Both the position numbers and the translations under genes were made by a program. This document shows positions 34,871 to 43,526 of a stretch of 64,000 nucleotides of DNA, piece by piece. The stretch is from Glycomyces tritici (lineage in GTDB: Bacteria > Actinomycetota > Actinomycetes > Mycobacteriales > Micromonosporaceae), in the NCBI RefSeq assembly GCF_030403505.1, contig NZ_JAUEMJ010000013.1, positions 1 through 64,000 on the forward strand. Direction: 5' to 3'. Under the pieces are notes generated by a model. That model did not search any database, was not told the DNA's origin, and was given only the letters and a program-made list of their open reading frames with translations. Position 1 is the stretch's first letter. Each line of letters starts with the position of its first letter.

Positions 34871-35704
34871 ATGTTCAATCGTCGTGCCCTCGTGGGCGCA
34901 TCCGTAGCGACCGCAGCCGCTTTGACCCTGGCCGCTTGCGGCGAAGACGGCGGCTCGGAGGCCACTGAGACCAACGGCACGGTCGTCGTCGCCGCGACCT
35001 CCGTCCCCCACGCCCAGATCCTGCAGTTCGTGCAGGACGAGCTGGCCGAAGAGGCGGGGCTTTCCATCGAGATCGAGGAGTTCAGCGACTACCTCCAGAT
35101 CAACCCGTCGACCGCCGACGGCTCGACCGATGCGAACTTCTTCCAGCACCTGCCTTACCTGGAGGAGGACAACGCGGCGAAGGGCACCGACCTGGTCGAG
35201 ATCGCCCCGGTCCACATCGAGCCGCTGGCCCTGTACGCCAACACCGCGACGTCGATCGCGGACATCGCCGACGGCGCCCAGATCGCGATCCCGGGCGACC
35301 CGTCCAACGGCGGCCGCGCGCTGGCGCTGCTGCAGGACGCCGGCCTGATCACCCTCGCCGACGGGGTCGACATCACCACCGCGACCGAGGACGACATCGC
35401 CGACAACCCGCGCAACCTGGAGTTCGTGGCCGTAGAGGCCGCCCAGCTCCCCCGCACCCTCGAGGACGTCGACGCCGCCGTCATCAACGGCAACTACGCC
35501 CTCGAAGCGGAACTGAGCCCGGCCGAGGACGCCATCGCGAGCGAGTCCGCCGAGAACAACCCGTACGCGAACTACCTGGTCACCACGGCCGCGAACGCTG
35601 AGAACGAGGACATCAAGAAGCTCGGCGAGCTCCTGCAGTCCGACGAGGTGAAGCAGTACATCCTCGAGACCTGGACCGACGGCTCGGTCATCCCGGCCTC
35701 GTAA
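34871..35704 (+). CDS. metQ: MetQ/NlpA substrate-binding lipoprotein
   Basis: The protein has 277 residues. A lipoprotein signal peptide has lipobox LAAC with Cys23. The NlpA-family body shows ATSVPHAQILQFV, DANFFQHLPYLEE and AVINGNYALEA. It delivers D/L-methionine or a related sulfur amino acid to MetNI. TTAGGAG precedes the ATG by 8 nt. It is the last gene of the operon; tRNA-Trp follows. Confidence 0.94.
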   Translation: MFNRRALVGASVATAAALTLAACGEDGGSEATETNGTVVVAATSVPHAQILQFVQDELAEEAGLSIEIEEFSDYLQINPSTADGSTDANFFQHLPYLEEDNAAKGTDLVEIAPVHIEPLALYANTATSIADIADGAQIAIPGDPSNGGRALALLQDAGLITLADGVDITTATEDDIADNPRNLEFVAVEAAQLPRTLEDVDAAVINGNYALEAELSPAEDAIASESAENNPYANYLVTTAANAENEDIKKLGELLQSDEVKQYILETWTDGSVIPAS

Positions 35705-35816
35705 CCAGTCAGAACATTGCCCAACGGCAGTGTGCTGGCAGCCGCCAACCCGGTTGCACCGGCCTGGAAGCGACACGTAAGATAGTTGCGGCCAGGCCGG
35801 GTGACCGAGCTGGTGA

Positions 35817-35889
35817 AGGGGTGTGGCGCAATTGGCAGCGCAGCGGCCTCCAAAGCCGAAGGTTGCAGGTTCGATTCCTGTCACCCCTG
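35817..35889 (+). tRNA. tRNA-Trp (anticodon CCA)
   Basis: Acceptor AGGGGTG pairs with CACCCCT, the anticodon loop is CTCCAAA (anticodon CCA), the T arm contains GGTTCGATTCC and the discriminator is G. No CCA end is encoded. In many actinomycetes this tRNA lies directly before secE-nusG-rplK; here the accessory island follows instead. Confidence 0.96.
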
Positions 35890-35900
35890 CAGATTGAGAT

Positions 35901-35928
35901 AAGCCCGGACCTGGTGGTCCGGGCTTTC
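35901..35928 (+). terminator. Terminator after tRNA-Trp
   Basis: AAGCCCGGACC pairs with GGTCCGGGCTT (11 bp, TGGT loop), with TTT following. It starts 12 bp after the tRNA. Confidence 0.87.
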
Positions 35929-36015
35929 TCCGTTCGTCGGCGACCTGCGAACTCTCAAGTGAGCGGTTGCCGGGGACGGCGATGAGCCGGAACACACCAA
36001 CTGTCGCGACCCACT

Positions 36016-36021
36016 TAAAAT
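36016..36021 (+). promoter_or_regulatory. -10 box of a probably leaderless transcript
   Basis: TAAAAT lies 7 bp before the ATG at 36029, with no Shine-Dalgarno site. This geometry is typical of leaderless actinobacterial mRNAs. Confidence 0.55.
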
Positions 36022-36028
36022 ACGTTCT

Positions 36029-37066
36029 ATGCCCCCTTCTGATCAAGATCATGACCTTCCCGAGTACTTGCGGCGAGGCCAGGACCTCTCAAAGCTTCTT
36101 GGCGGGGAGAGCACCCCCAAGACTCGCAATCGCGCTAAACGATGGTTTGGGAAGGGAAAACTGATCGCGGCGGCCGTAGCGGTCTCACTCGTCACAATCA
36201 CAACCTTGGCGAATGGATCCTTCGATCTTTGGGGGAATGCCAGTGGAGCGATGAATGGGTCTTCCAACGAGATCGACGTCGATTTCTCAGAGAGCGGGCC
36301 GTCAAATCTGGGTGGACCGGCTGGTGACACGGAGGTGTGGACGGACGAAGATTCGAGCTGCCGGCAGACGTTCGGCGAGGTCGCACCTCTCATAGCCGAA
36401 TCGGATGAAAGCGACATAGCGGCCATTCCGCCCGGAGAACTCGAACTAGGCGGATCTGAGAGTACGGATGGCGGAGTCGCCGTGTGGAGGCATGAGGATG
36501 AGATAGCGCTGCCAGAGGGAGCCTACACAGAGACGGAGTTCCGTGACATCTTGGATGGCGGCTGGTCTCAACAGGGCGACAGGGTCGTTGACATCCGAGT
36601 GGGAAACCGTACCGCGGATCCCCTTATAATAGCGAACATCTCAATTGAGGTCGAGCGGATAGCGCCCCTTGCCGGGACCGCGATCGAGCTCTTGGGGGGC
36701 GGATCCACCCTGACAACAGTCGTGGGTTTCGACCTCGGCGAGGAAGTACCCGTCGCACGTATCAGGGAGGGTGAAGACGCATCGACGCCGTGCGCATTGG
36801 GAGGCCCCTTCTTCGAGAGCTATCAGATACACGTAGATCCCGAAACCATCGAGACCATCAAGGTCGGGATACTCGGCACCGAAACCTTGTGCCTGGTGCG
36901 ACTCAAGATCGAATTCTGGCATGAAGGCGAGTGGAAGAGCATGACGTACCCGACCGAAAGCAATGAGCCCATTCATGTCGTCAGCCCGCCAGTCGGTTAT
37001 CAGACGGATCGCACATATCTCGCAACGCCGGGCGAGGATGGCCTTGAATTGACGATCGCCGAATGA
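36029..37066 (+). CDS. Single-pass membrane protein, unknown function
   Basis: The protein has 345 residues. A cytoplasmic N-terminus with a charged patch (KTRNRAKRWFGKGK) leads into one membrane helix (about 45-62, LIAAAVAVSLVTITTLANG). The outer part looks like beta-rich domains (VVDIRVGNRTADPLIIANIS, ESYQIHVDPETIETIKVGIL) with two cysteines that could pair. Codon use is less GC-biased than the chromosomal genes (ATA and AGA-type codons occur), a sign of transfer. It is coupled (ATGA) to the lipoprotein gene downstream. No family is recognised. Confidence 0.8.
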   Translation: MPPSDQDHDLPEYLRRGQDLSKLLGGESTPKTRNRAKRWFGKGKLIAAAVAVSLVTITTLANGSFDLWGNASGAMNGSSNEIDVDFSESGPSNLGGPAGDTEVWTDEDSSCRQTFGEVAPLIAESDESDIAAIPPGELELGGSESTDGGVAVWRHEDEIALPEGAYTETEFRDILDGGWSQQGDRVVDIRVGNRTADPLIIANISIEVERIAPLAGTAIELLGGGSTLTTVVGFDLGEEVPVARIREGEDASTPCALGGPFFESYQIHVDPETIETIKVGILGTETLCLVRLKIEFWHEGEWKSMTYPTESNEPIHVVSPPVGYQTDRTYLATPGEDGLELTIAE

Positions 37067-37848
37067 ACCGATATTCGACTGCCCGATTCTTCAAGAAGTC
37101 CGTCGCCGCGGCAGCGGTGTCGCTCAGCCTCGTCTCCTGCACGGATCCCGGATCAGGGTCGGACAGTACCTCCAGCTCTGCCGAGCTTGACTCTCCTCAA
37201 ATCACCTTCCGAGCGTTCGAAGATGCCGAGCCGGGCCTGCCTTTCGAGGGTGAGATAGGCTTTGTAACGGGTACCGAGGATGATACGTCGATCAACGACA
37301 GGATCTACGACCTCATCTTCGACGACTACCAAGCAGTTCACGAGTCGTGCTCGAATATCGCAGTCGGCGACACGGTCGGCAATTATAGTATCAACCGCGA
37401 GGCATCGACCGCTCTGGCGAATCAGACGTTTGCTAGCGTCATCCTCCAGGTCGAAGCCTCCTGCGCCGGCGGGCGCATATCCACTTCATGGATATCGTTC
37501 GCAACCGCAATCGACCCTACGGTGGAAATATTCTTCACCGACCTCCTCGATGCGTCACAGTCGAAAGCCCACGACATCATCGCCCTAATCATTCTCGGAA
37601 TCGATAACACTCCAAACTGCGTTGGGGAATTTACTGATTCACTTCAGCAGCGGCTTTCCGATGATGACTTCACGGCGTGGAACTCGGTGTTCGAATTCGC
37701 GGTGACGACAGATGGTGTGATGCTGGGATTCAACCAAGGCTCCATGGCTGCTACCGCCTGCGGCGCTGGGTCGGCAGTCATTCCCTGGGCAACCCTCGAA
37801 GGAAGACTCAGCGAGTTCGGCGAACAACTGCGAGGATCCATTGAGTAG
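37063..37848 (+). CDS. Secreted lipoprotein with RsiV/DUF3298-like C-terminal region
   Basis: The protein has 261 residues. The signal peptide ends in lipobox LVSC (Cys26) followed by a Ser/Gly linker. The C-terminal region FAVTTDGVMLGFNQGSMAA followed by GAGSAVIPWATLEGRL resembles the DUF3298/RsiV fold, which in other proteins binds lysozyme or glycans. That resemblance is by eye and needs a profile search. It is translated with the membrane protein upstream, so the two may form a surface complex. Codon bias is relaxed like its neighbour. Confidence 0.75.
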   Translation: MNRYSTARFFKKSVAAAAVSLSLVSCTDPGSGSDSTSSSAELDSPQITFRAFEDAEPGLPFEGEIGFVTGTEDDTSINDRIYDLIFDDYQAVHESCSNIAVGDTVGNYSINREASTALANQTFASVILQVEASCAGGRISTSWISFATAIDPTVEIFFTDLLDASQSKAHDIIALIILGIDNTPNCVGEFTDSLQQRLSDDDFTAWNSVFEFAVTTDGVMLGFNQGSMAATACGAGSAVIPWATLEGRLSEFGEQLRGSIE

Positions 37849-37969
37849 ATCGGGCGATGCACTGAAGGCCGAGTTGACTTACCGAGCGCCAATCCGAGAT
37901 GTGTGTCGCGTTCTGGTCGATGCGGCCCTAGGTGCGCCTATCTCTTTGCCTACCAGCGAGCCTGGGGTC

Positions 37970-38397
37970 CTACGCCCGCACCGTGGTTCGCATTGCCGAC
38001 TCATACTGACCGCGATCGAACTCGAACGGTCCGAGGCGGCTCAGGTCTCAGACTGGTCAATGCCCGTACCTGAACTTCGGCCATACCACTGTCGCGGCAG
38101 AGACGTGAACCTCGGCGAACAGGGGCCAGCACCCCCTATCACCGCAACTACAGCCGAGCAGCACCGTCTCGCCGTCATCAGATCCCAACAACGATGGGGA
38201 TCCTAGGAAGTGCAGGCTCGGCCAACGGACGGCCTCGAGCCTCGTGAGGCCGCTGTACGCTCCAGCGAGGTGCTCCTTCCAATCGGCGAGCCGATTCGAG
38301 TTCGACCACACGGATGCTCTTCCAGCGCCACCCCGTCGAACTTGATCTTCAGACGAGGCTCATCTCCGGCCGCAACGCTGAATTTGACGCGGTTCAT
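37970..38397 (-). pseudogene. Decayed conserved hypothetical gene (LLGCSCG...GCWPL family)
   Basis: Starting at ATG 38397 the frame reads MNRVKFSVAAGDEPRLKIKF, then shifts. The second frame holds DWKEHLAGAYSGL and the diagnostic LLGCSCGDRGCWPLFAEV. It then meets two in-frame stops (at about 38055 and 38045) before LGPFEFDRGQYESAM and the final stop at 37970. Intact relatives run continuously through these blocks in about 140 residues. One frameshift plus two nonsense codons make it clearly dead. The product's role is unknown even in intact form. Confidence 0.8.
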
Positions 38398-38853
38398 GGC
38401 CTCATCGTATTGACCAGAGCGAATCACGGGTCGTCAGGCACCTCGCGAAAAACCGGGCCGCCGAGAGCGCTAGCCCGCGACCAGGTGGACATACAAGCCT
38501 GCTACCTGCGGATACAAGTTCCCATAAGCCTCGATGATCCCTGCAAGATCATTACCAGTGGATACAGTTCCTGACCTGCATCAAGACAGGTCAGGGACTG
38601 TTCCTTTTGGACTTCTGGCTAAGTCCGGCTGGAGCGGCCAAATCCGGCCCGTACGGCTGGTTCCCCGAACACGCCCCAAAGTTTTGACGCCCGTCGCCGA
38701 CAGGAGATATACGTTCCCACACGATAATGCGATGTCTGTCGCGGTGTGCGGCTTTGGTGACGGCGTCGCCTGTGGCAGGAATCGACGGACCTCAGCGCAA
38801 CATTGCGGCTGTCGTGGAAGCATCAGGCAAGCAATGGTTATTGCTCCCTGTGG
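38398..38853. other. Non-coding stretch right of the pseudogene
   Basis: Nothing supported apart from the hairpin at 38564-38601. Open frames on both strands lack ribosome sites, coding bias and recognisable sequence. Confidence 0.5.
38564..38606 (+). terminator. Hairpin in the gap before the NACHT gene
   Basis: ACAGTTCCTGACCTG pairs with CAGGTCAGGGACTGT (15 bp, one G-U pair) around an 8-nt loop, followed by TCCTTTT on the plus strand. No plus-strand gene directly upstream needs it, so it may belong to a lost gene. Confidence 0.55.
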
Positions 38854-41800
38854 TCACGCTCGGGCGAGCCGAAGGTGCTCAAGAGGGACCATCCCATCGG
38901 CACGCAGTTGGAGAAGGCTGACACCAGCGGCGATTGCGCGGTATTCGTCGGCGATCTCCGTCATCCCTCCGGCGCTGACCTCCGCAGCGAGTGCCAGCGC
39001 GGGAATACGAATGGTGGCCGGCGATGTGAATTTGATCGAGACCTGTCGGGTGAACAAGGGATTCGCACGGAGCACGAGCAAACCGGCGACATGTTCGCCC
39101 CAGGGGCTGAAAGTTCTGCTGAAAGCGATCCTCTGGCTGGCTCGCTCCAGCGAGGCTGCAAGACCGTCGAGGTTGACATAGGTCTTGTATACGTGGTCGA
39201 GTCCCGCGTTCTGAAGGATGGTCGCGGCGAAAACCTCGATCACGTCGGCGTGTTTGCAGTTCCTGCCCTTGTCACTCAGCAATCCTTCGGCGGCCGCGAG
39301 CGCCTGAGACAGCGAGTTTCCCATGATGTTCCGGCGAACCCAGTGGTGAGGCTCGACTTGGAACGTCCGGTCGCTGTCGTCGTACTTGCGGTTCAAGGCG
39401 GTCTCGGGGTCGCTTCTGACGAAGCCTGAGATCTCGATCGGGGCCGCGAATCCCTGGCCGGCGTGCGGCGTCGGGGAGGAGGTGAGGAGCTCAGCGAGCA
39501 GCCTGTCAAGCTCGGTTGCGAGTGCGCTGGCTTGAGTCAGCTTGCGGTCGATCCGACTGTCGCGTGACATTTTGAGGACTCTCGCGTGGGCTCGTTCCAA
39601 CGACAGGTCTTGGTCGAGAGTCGACACGAGGGCTCGAATCCGAGGCCAGGTCTCCGAAGGCACGCGGTCGTAGGCGGTGATGAGGAGTTTGGAGAGCTTG
39701 AGGTCCATGATGAGCGCCTCGATGAGGCTTTTGAGCTGCTCGCCGGAGAAGTTCCGGCTGCGCATGTACGTAAGGCTCGACGTTCGGGAGATCTCGTTTC
39801 CCAGCGCTCGTGCGCTCTCGGTCGCCAAGGACAGCAGGATCGGGCTGTTGAAGGCATCGCTTGCAGCGTGCCGGAGCACATCCTCGTATTCGACTTGGTG
39901 TGGTTGCCGCCCGTTGCAGGCCCAGGGCAGCGGGGTCGGGTTCACACCTGGGTCGAACGTCCACACTGCCTCCGAGGCGTCACCGCCACGGGTGGGCGGT
40001 AGAGTCTCCGGCAATTGCTGTACCTCCAGGAGGTTCGGAAGCCGGAGGCCGTCCTTCCCGATGTCCGCCATGATCGCGTTGATCCACTCGATGAATCCTG
40101 TGACGTCGCTCATCCAAGGTCCCTTGACAGGGTCTCCGGGGCTGGGTCGGAGTTCGAGGGAGCAGTCTGGGTAGGGCTTCTTCCTTTCCTGGCAGTACAG
40201 CCAGTAGAGATCCGCGGACACCGGGAGCGGGCAGATCAGGGAGCCGTCCTTGTTCATCACGAACGTGCTGGACTGCTTCGACGCCAGGACGCTCGCGACG
40301 AGCCTGCGGTGCTGTTCGCTGGATTCGGAGGCGAATGCGTTCTCCTTGAACGATTCGAGCTTGTTCCGGAGTCCAGGTGCGAGTGACCCGTGGCTCTCGA
40401 CACAGTCGAATGCCAGCCCCATGGCCGCATTGGTACCCGACTGCAGGCAGGCTTCCACGATCCCGTCCGCGTCGTTGTCAGCCACGTACAGCAGCGTGAC
40501 CTCGCGCCACCAGGTGTCGTCGACCCCTTCGAAGAGCACGGCTTCCAGGTGGTTCTCCCGAATGTGCTTGGCGGCGAGATACTCCGCGATCGTCAGATGA
40601 GCGAAGGAGTAGAGGTTCCGTTCGCGTTCGATGAGAAGTCCGCTGGACAGCACCCCGCTCAGATAGGTTTCGCAGTCCGCGCCGGGGGCGAACCGCTCCA
40701 ACATGGGCTTGATGACCTCGACGGCCGGTTCCTTGGCGATATCCCGCACACGGCCGCGCATCATGCTGAATGCGAGCAGCGCCAGTATCCGCTCGCGCTG
40801 CGCTCCCGTCACTCCGTCGGTGTCCGCGAGGCCCTTCGAGTCGTTTCTGCGCCAGAGCATGACCTCGCAGATCTCGCTGTAGAGGTCGATCCTTCCCGCT
40901 GGGAGGGCCCGGCGTTCCCGGTGCACGAGCACGATCATGGTGAGCAGGAGGGGATTGACGGTGAGGTCGTAGAGGGCCGGCGCGGCGGCCAGGCGCTGGG
41001 CCAGATCGTCGCTCTTCTCATCCGCCAGCATCTCGACGTCCGGGCCGGACGCACCCGTCGCTCGGCGCTCAGCCGAGCGGTACCAGTCGCGAACGAACCG
41101 GTGGACCTGGTCAGGCGTGAACGCGCAGACTTGAAAGACGTTCGCCTGGGGAATGGACGCGGTGCGGTACCCGTGTGGTCGGGACGTGATCACGAAGTCG
41201 TTCTTGGGATATCGGTCGATCTGCGCTTGGATCCAGTTAGTGACGGCAGTGCGGTCGGATTGCAGTGCGACCTCGTCAAGGCCGTCCAACAGGATGAGGC
41301 ACTTCCCTTGGCCCAGTATCGATTCCCACCAACCCGGTGGCTCAGCGACAGTCAGCTTGCGGACACTGGAGCGTACGAGTTCGGGGAGCGTGATCGAGTC
41401 ATCGGCTGCGATCTGCCCTGAGAGGTCGCGTAGGACGAGGAGTACGGGCACATGTCGCCGCTGCCTCTTTCGTCCCCGGATCGTGTTCCGCGCCAGGTAA
41501 CGCAGCAAGGTGGACTTCCCGCTGCCGGGCGCGCCGACCACTGCGAGCACGTTCGGTTGTTCTTGGCCGATGAACTTCTGGATGGAGTTTCGTTGCACCC
41601 GATCAGTAGGGGTGCTTGCGAGCATCCCGCTTGGAACCTGGTGAGGGGCGCGCTGCACGAGGTCGACGTCGACATAGATCGCGTCGAGCTCCGGCGTGTG
41701 CGCCCCGGCGTACGCGAGGTCCTTGGAATCGATGAAACGCTGCCGCGAAAGGACGTACTCTCGGTACCGGCGGGCGTACCGCGAGAACCGCCTACCCAGT

Positions 41801-42021
41801 GCGCTGTTACATGCCTCGGCCATCTGCTTCATTCGGCTGTAGACGGTTTCGCCGGCGACTTGCATGCCGATGACCCAGATCGCCAGCAGCCCCTCGGCAA
41901 CCAGCACGCCGAGCAGGGTGAGAATCGGGTGCTGGAGGGCAAAGTCCCTCGCGGCGGCTACAGCGGCGATCGGCCCGCAGGCCGCCACCAGTCCTAGCAG
42001 TGCCCTGCTTCTGAACGTCAC
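38854..42021 (-). CDS. Membrane-anchored NACHT-domain NTPase (probable antiphage sensor)
   Basis: The protein has 1,055 residues from GTG 42021 (AGGGAAG upstream; the frame stays open to 42537 without family-like sequence). Two N-terminal membrane segments (about 7-23 and 31-51) are followed by a NACHT module: Walker A GAPGSGKST (about 162-170), Walker B CLILLDGLDEV (about 240-250) and the sensor FVITSRP. The remaining 600 residues are helical, with SFAHLTIAEYLAAKHI, a typical NACHT winged-helix/superhelical junction. Bacterial NACHT proteins (bNACHT, relatives of NLRs) trigger abortive infection on phage sensing. Here the membrane helices could be the effector. It stands alone in the island. 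Confidence 0.85.
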   Translation of the reverse strand: MTFRSRALLGLVAACGPIAAVAAARDFALQHPILTLLGVLVAEGLLAIWVIGMQVAGETVYSRMKQMAEACNSALGRRFSRYARRYREYVLSRQRFIDSKDLAYAGAHTPELDAIYVDVDLVQRAPHQVPSGMLASTPTDRVQRNSIQKFIGQEQPNVLAVVGAPGSGKSTLLRYLARNTIRGRKRQRRHVPVLLVLRDLSGQIAADDSITLPELVRSSVRKLTVAEPPGWWESILGQGKCLILLDGLDEVALQSDRTAVTNWIQAQIDRYPKNDFVITSRPHGYRTASIPQANVFQVCAFTPDQVHRFVRDWYRSAERRATGASGPDVEMLADEKSDDLAQRLAAAPALYDLTVNPLLLTMIVLVHRERRALPAGRIDLYSEICEVMLWRRNDSKGLADTDGVTGAQRERILALLAFSMMRGRVRDIAKEPAVEVIKPMLERFAPGADCETYLSGVLSSGLLIERERNLYSFAHLTIAEYLAAKHIRENHLEAVLFEGVDDTWWREVTLLYVADNDADGIVEACLQSGTNAAMGLAFDCVESHGSLAPGLRNKLESFKENAFASESSEQHRRLVASVLASKQSSTFVMNKDGSLICPLPVSADLYWLYCQERKKPYPDCSLELRPSPGDPVKGPWMSDVTGFIEWINAIMADIGKDGLRLPNLLEVQQLPETLPPTRGGDASEAVWTFDPGVNPTPLPWACNGRQPHQVEYEDVLRHAASDAFNSPILLSLATESARALGNEISRTSSLTYMRSRNFSGEQLKSLIEALIMDLKLSKLLITAYDRVPSETWPRIRALVSTLDQDLSLERAHARVLKMSRDSRIDRKLTQASALATELDRLLAELLTSSPTPHAGQGFAAPIEISGFVRSDPETALNRKYDDSDRTFQVEPHHWVRRNIMGNSLSQALAAAEGLLSDKGRNCKHADVIEVFAATILQNAGLDHVYKTYVNLDGLAASLERASQRIAFSRTFSPWGEHVAGLLVLRANPLFTRQVSIKFTSPATIRIPALALAAEVSAGGMTEIADEYRAIAAGVSLLQLRADGMVPLEHLRLARA

Positions 42022-42719
42022 AGTGTCTTCCCTGCCTGAACGTGCGACTGACCTGTGGGGACGATCGGCCGACGTTAACAGCCTCAGGTTCAAGATCACA
42101 AGATCCAGATGGGCCGAATCCCGATCACGATTGAGAATCGTGCCCCTCGCCTGCCTGGGGCATCGCCGATTCAGATTACGCCGCATTCGTTCTATGTCGA
42201 AAGTTCGATCAAGGGACGTACTACAAGACATTGGATGGGCTCGCGATGCAGGTGCTACCGCAGCTGCTGAATCGGCGACGGGATCCAACATCTCACCGCA
42301 CTCGTGCCGCGACAAGGCACGATTGTCACATTGGCACCCAGGCCTGCATGAATCCAGCTCATGCAAACATCCCGAATTGGCAGAACACGACCCGTATTGG
42401 GGTTCCTGGTCCAGGCAACCGACGACAGGACCCGCGACGAGGTTTCTGCCAAGGTGACCGAAGCGTGACAGCCCACTGGCGGAGAGAGCGGATTCAAAAA
42501 CGAAGGTGGGGAGGGCGCACTGCGCCGTCCCCGCCAAGGATTTGCCTCGATCAGTCCGTCACGTCGGGTGGCAGGAGTCGGCGGATCGCGTCCGCCGCCG
42601 CCGGAACGGCCTGACCTCGCCTTACCCAACCGACCGATCAGCGGCCGAGGCCCTTCCGTACCTCAGCCGTTTTCCTGTTTCACCGCAACGAAAGCAAGCA
42701 CTGCAAGATCAGCATTATC
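42022..42719. other. Non-coding stretch between NACHT gene and recombinase remnant
   Basis: No gene is supported. Base composition and short frames suggest degraded DNA. The NACHT promoter should lie at about 42030-42110 on the minus strand; TTGTGA and TTAACG with a 17-bp spacer are weak candidates. Confidence 0.45.
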
Positions 42720-42754
42720 CGAACACCGGGCCGTGATAAACGGCCCGGTGTTCG
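42720..42754. terminator. 15-bp perfect hairpin behind the recombinase remnant
   Basis: CGAACACCGGGCCGT and its exact complement ACGGCCCGGTGTTCG flank a 5-nt loop. It lies 18 bp downstream of the recombinase-like sequence on the minus strand. There is no U-run; it may be an old terminator or part of the mobile element's end. Confidence 0.6.
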
Positions 42755-42772
42755 TGGTTTCGGGCCCCAATG

Positions 42773-43135
42773 ACCGCGTTGTTCGGGCAGTAGGGGCACG
42801 AACGGCGACCGGATCTCGTCGGCACCGACCTTTGGCTCGCCAGTCGCGTCATCGACGTAGACGAGCAGCCGCTTGAAGAAGGGCCTGTGGAAGGTCTTGT
42901 GGAAACCTTCCGGCACCAACTTCAACAGCCGCCGAGGATCATCCAGCAGTTGCAGCAGCATCGCGATCGCCTGACCAGTGCGCCCCACCTTGGCGTCGCC
43001 TACCTCGGTCAAGCGCTCGTCAATCGCAGCCAGCTCATCGCGAAGCCGCCGCATCTTGACTTCGAGCCGGCCCTGCGGCCATTCAGGATTCCCGACCAGA
43101 TCGAGCAGAGAGGGAAGTTGAATGAACGCTCGACA
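42773..43135 (-). pseudogene. Serine-recombinase C-terminal remnant
   Basis: The minus strand keeps about 120 codons that read like the end of a large serine recombinase: IQLPSLLDL, then a helical RLRDELAAIDERLTE, LLDDPRRLLKLVPEG, FKRLLVYVDDATGEP and EIRSPFVPLL. The resolvase catalytic domain and the zinc ribbon are missing, and upstream sequence is unrelated. This is probably what remains of the integrase that brought part of the island. Family assignment is by pattern recall. Confidence 0.65.
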
Positions 43136-43459
43136 CGACCGCTCCCCGGCAGGGCCGACTGCCGCGCCGCTAACGCGGCGCGGCGGTCTGCTCATCTCTC
43201 CGCCCTGATCGCCGTCGACGGGCATCGCATCGCTATGACCTGGCTCCCGCTCACCGGATCGGTCCTGGTCGACTTCGTCGACGTCGAATCGAAGCGGATC
43301 GGCACCGTGGTCATGCGCGAATCGGGGCCGGGTTTCGTCGCACAGCCCGGGCATTCCAACTGGCTGCGGTACGAGGAGCGGAAAACTCGGCTGCTGTGCG
43401 CCGCGGCCCGGCGGCGCGAGGTCGTCGCCTTCGAGTGGCAGACAAATCCGTGTCCGTGA
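43118..43459 (+). CDS. Small protein upstream of the SNF2 helicase
   Basis: The frame has 113 codons from TTG 43118 (GAGGGAAG just upstream) to 43459. It contains LIAVDGHRIAMTWLPLTG, VLVDFVDVESKRIGTV and LRYEERKTRLLCAAARRR. The second half has good coding character and a beta-strand-like rhythm. It overlaps the dead recombinase by 18 bp and lies 67 bp before the helicase, so it may be its partner. No family is recognised and the start is uncertain. Confidence 0.5.
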   Translation: MNERSTRPLPGRADCRAANAARRSAHLSALIAVDGHRIAMTWLPLTGSVLVDFVDVESKRIGTVVMRESGPGFVAQPGHSNWLRYEERKTRLLCAAARRREVVAFEWQTNPCP

Positions 43460-43526
43460 CATAACTTCGGGTTATCATGCTCTGACCACTGGATGGTTTC
43501 CCCCTCTGGAAGAACAAGAGCCGCCC

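Noticed and set aside
35817..35889. Attachment-site copy of the tRNA-Trp 3' end in the island
   Set aside because: No second copy of the T-arm/acceptor sequence was seen to the right; it may lie beyond the window.
37841..38206. Plus-strand frame of 121 codons after the lipoprotein gene
   Set aside because: It is antisense to the decayed gene and has no independent support.
38534..39181. Plus-strand frame of 215 codons overlapping the NACHT gene end
   Set aside because: It overlaps a large supported gene and has no recognisable sequence.
42231..42614. Plus-strand frame upstream of the NACHT gene as a real gene
   Set aside because: Low-complexity translation, no ribosome site, and it would occupy the NACHT promoter region.
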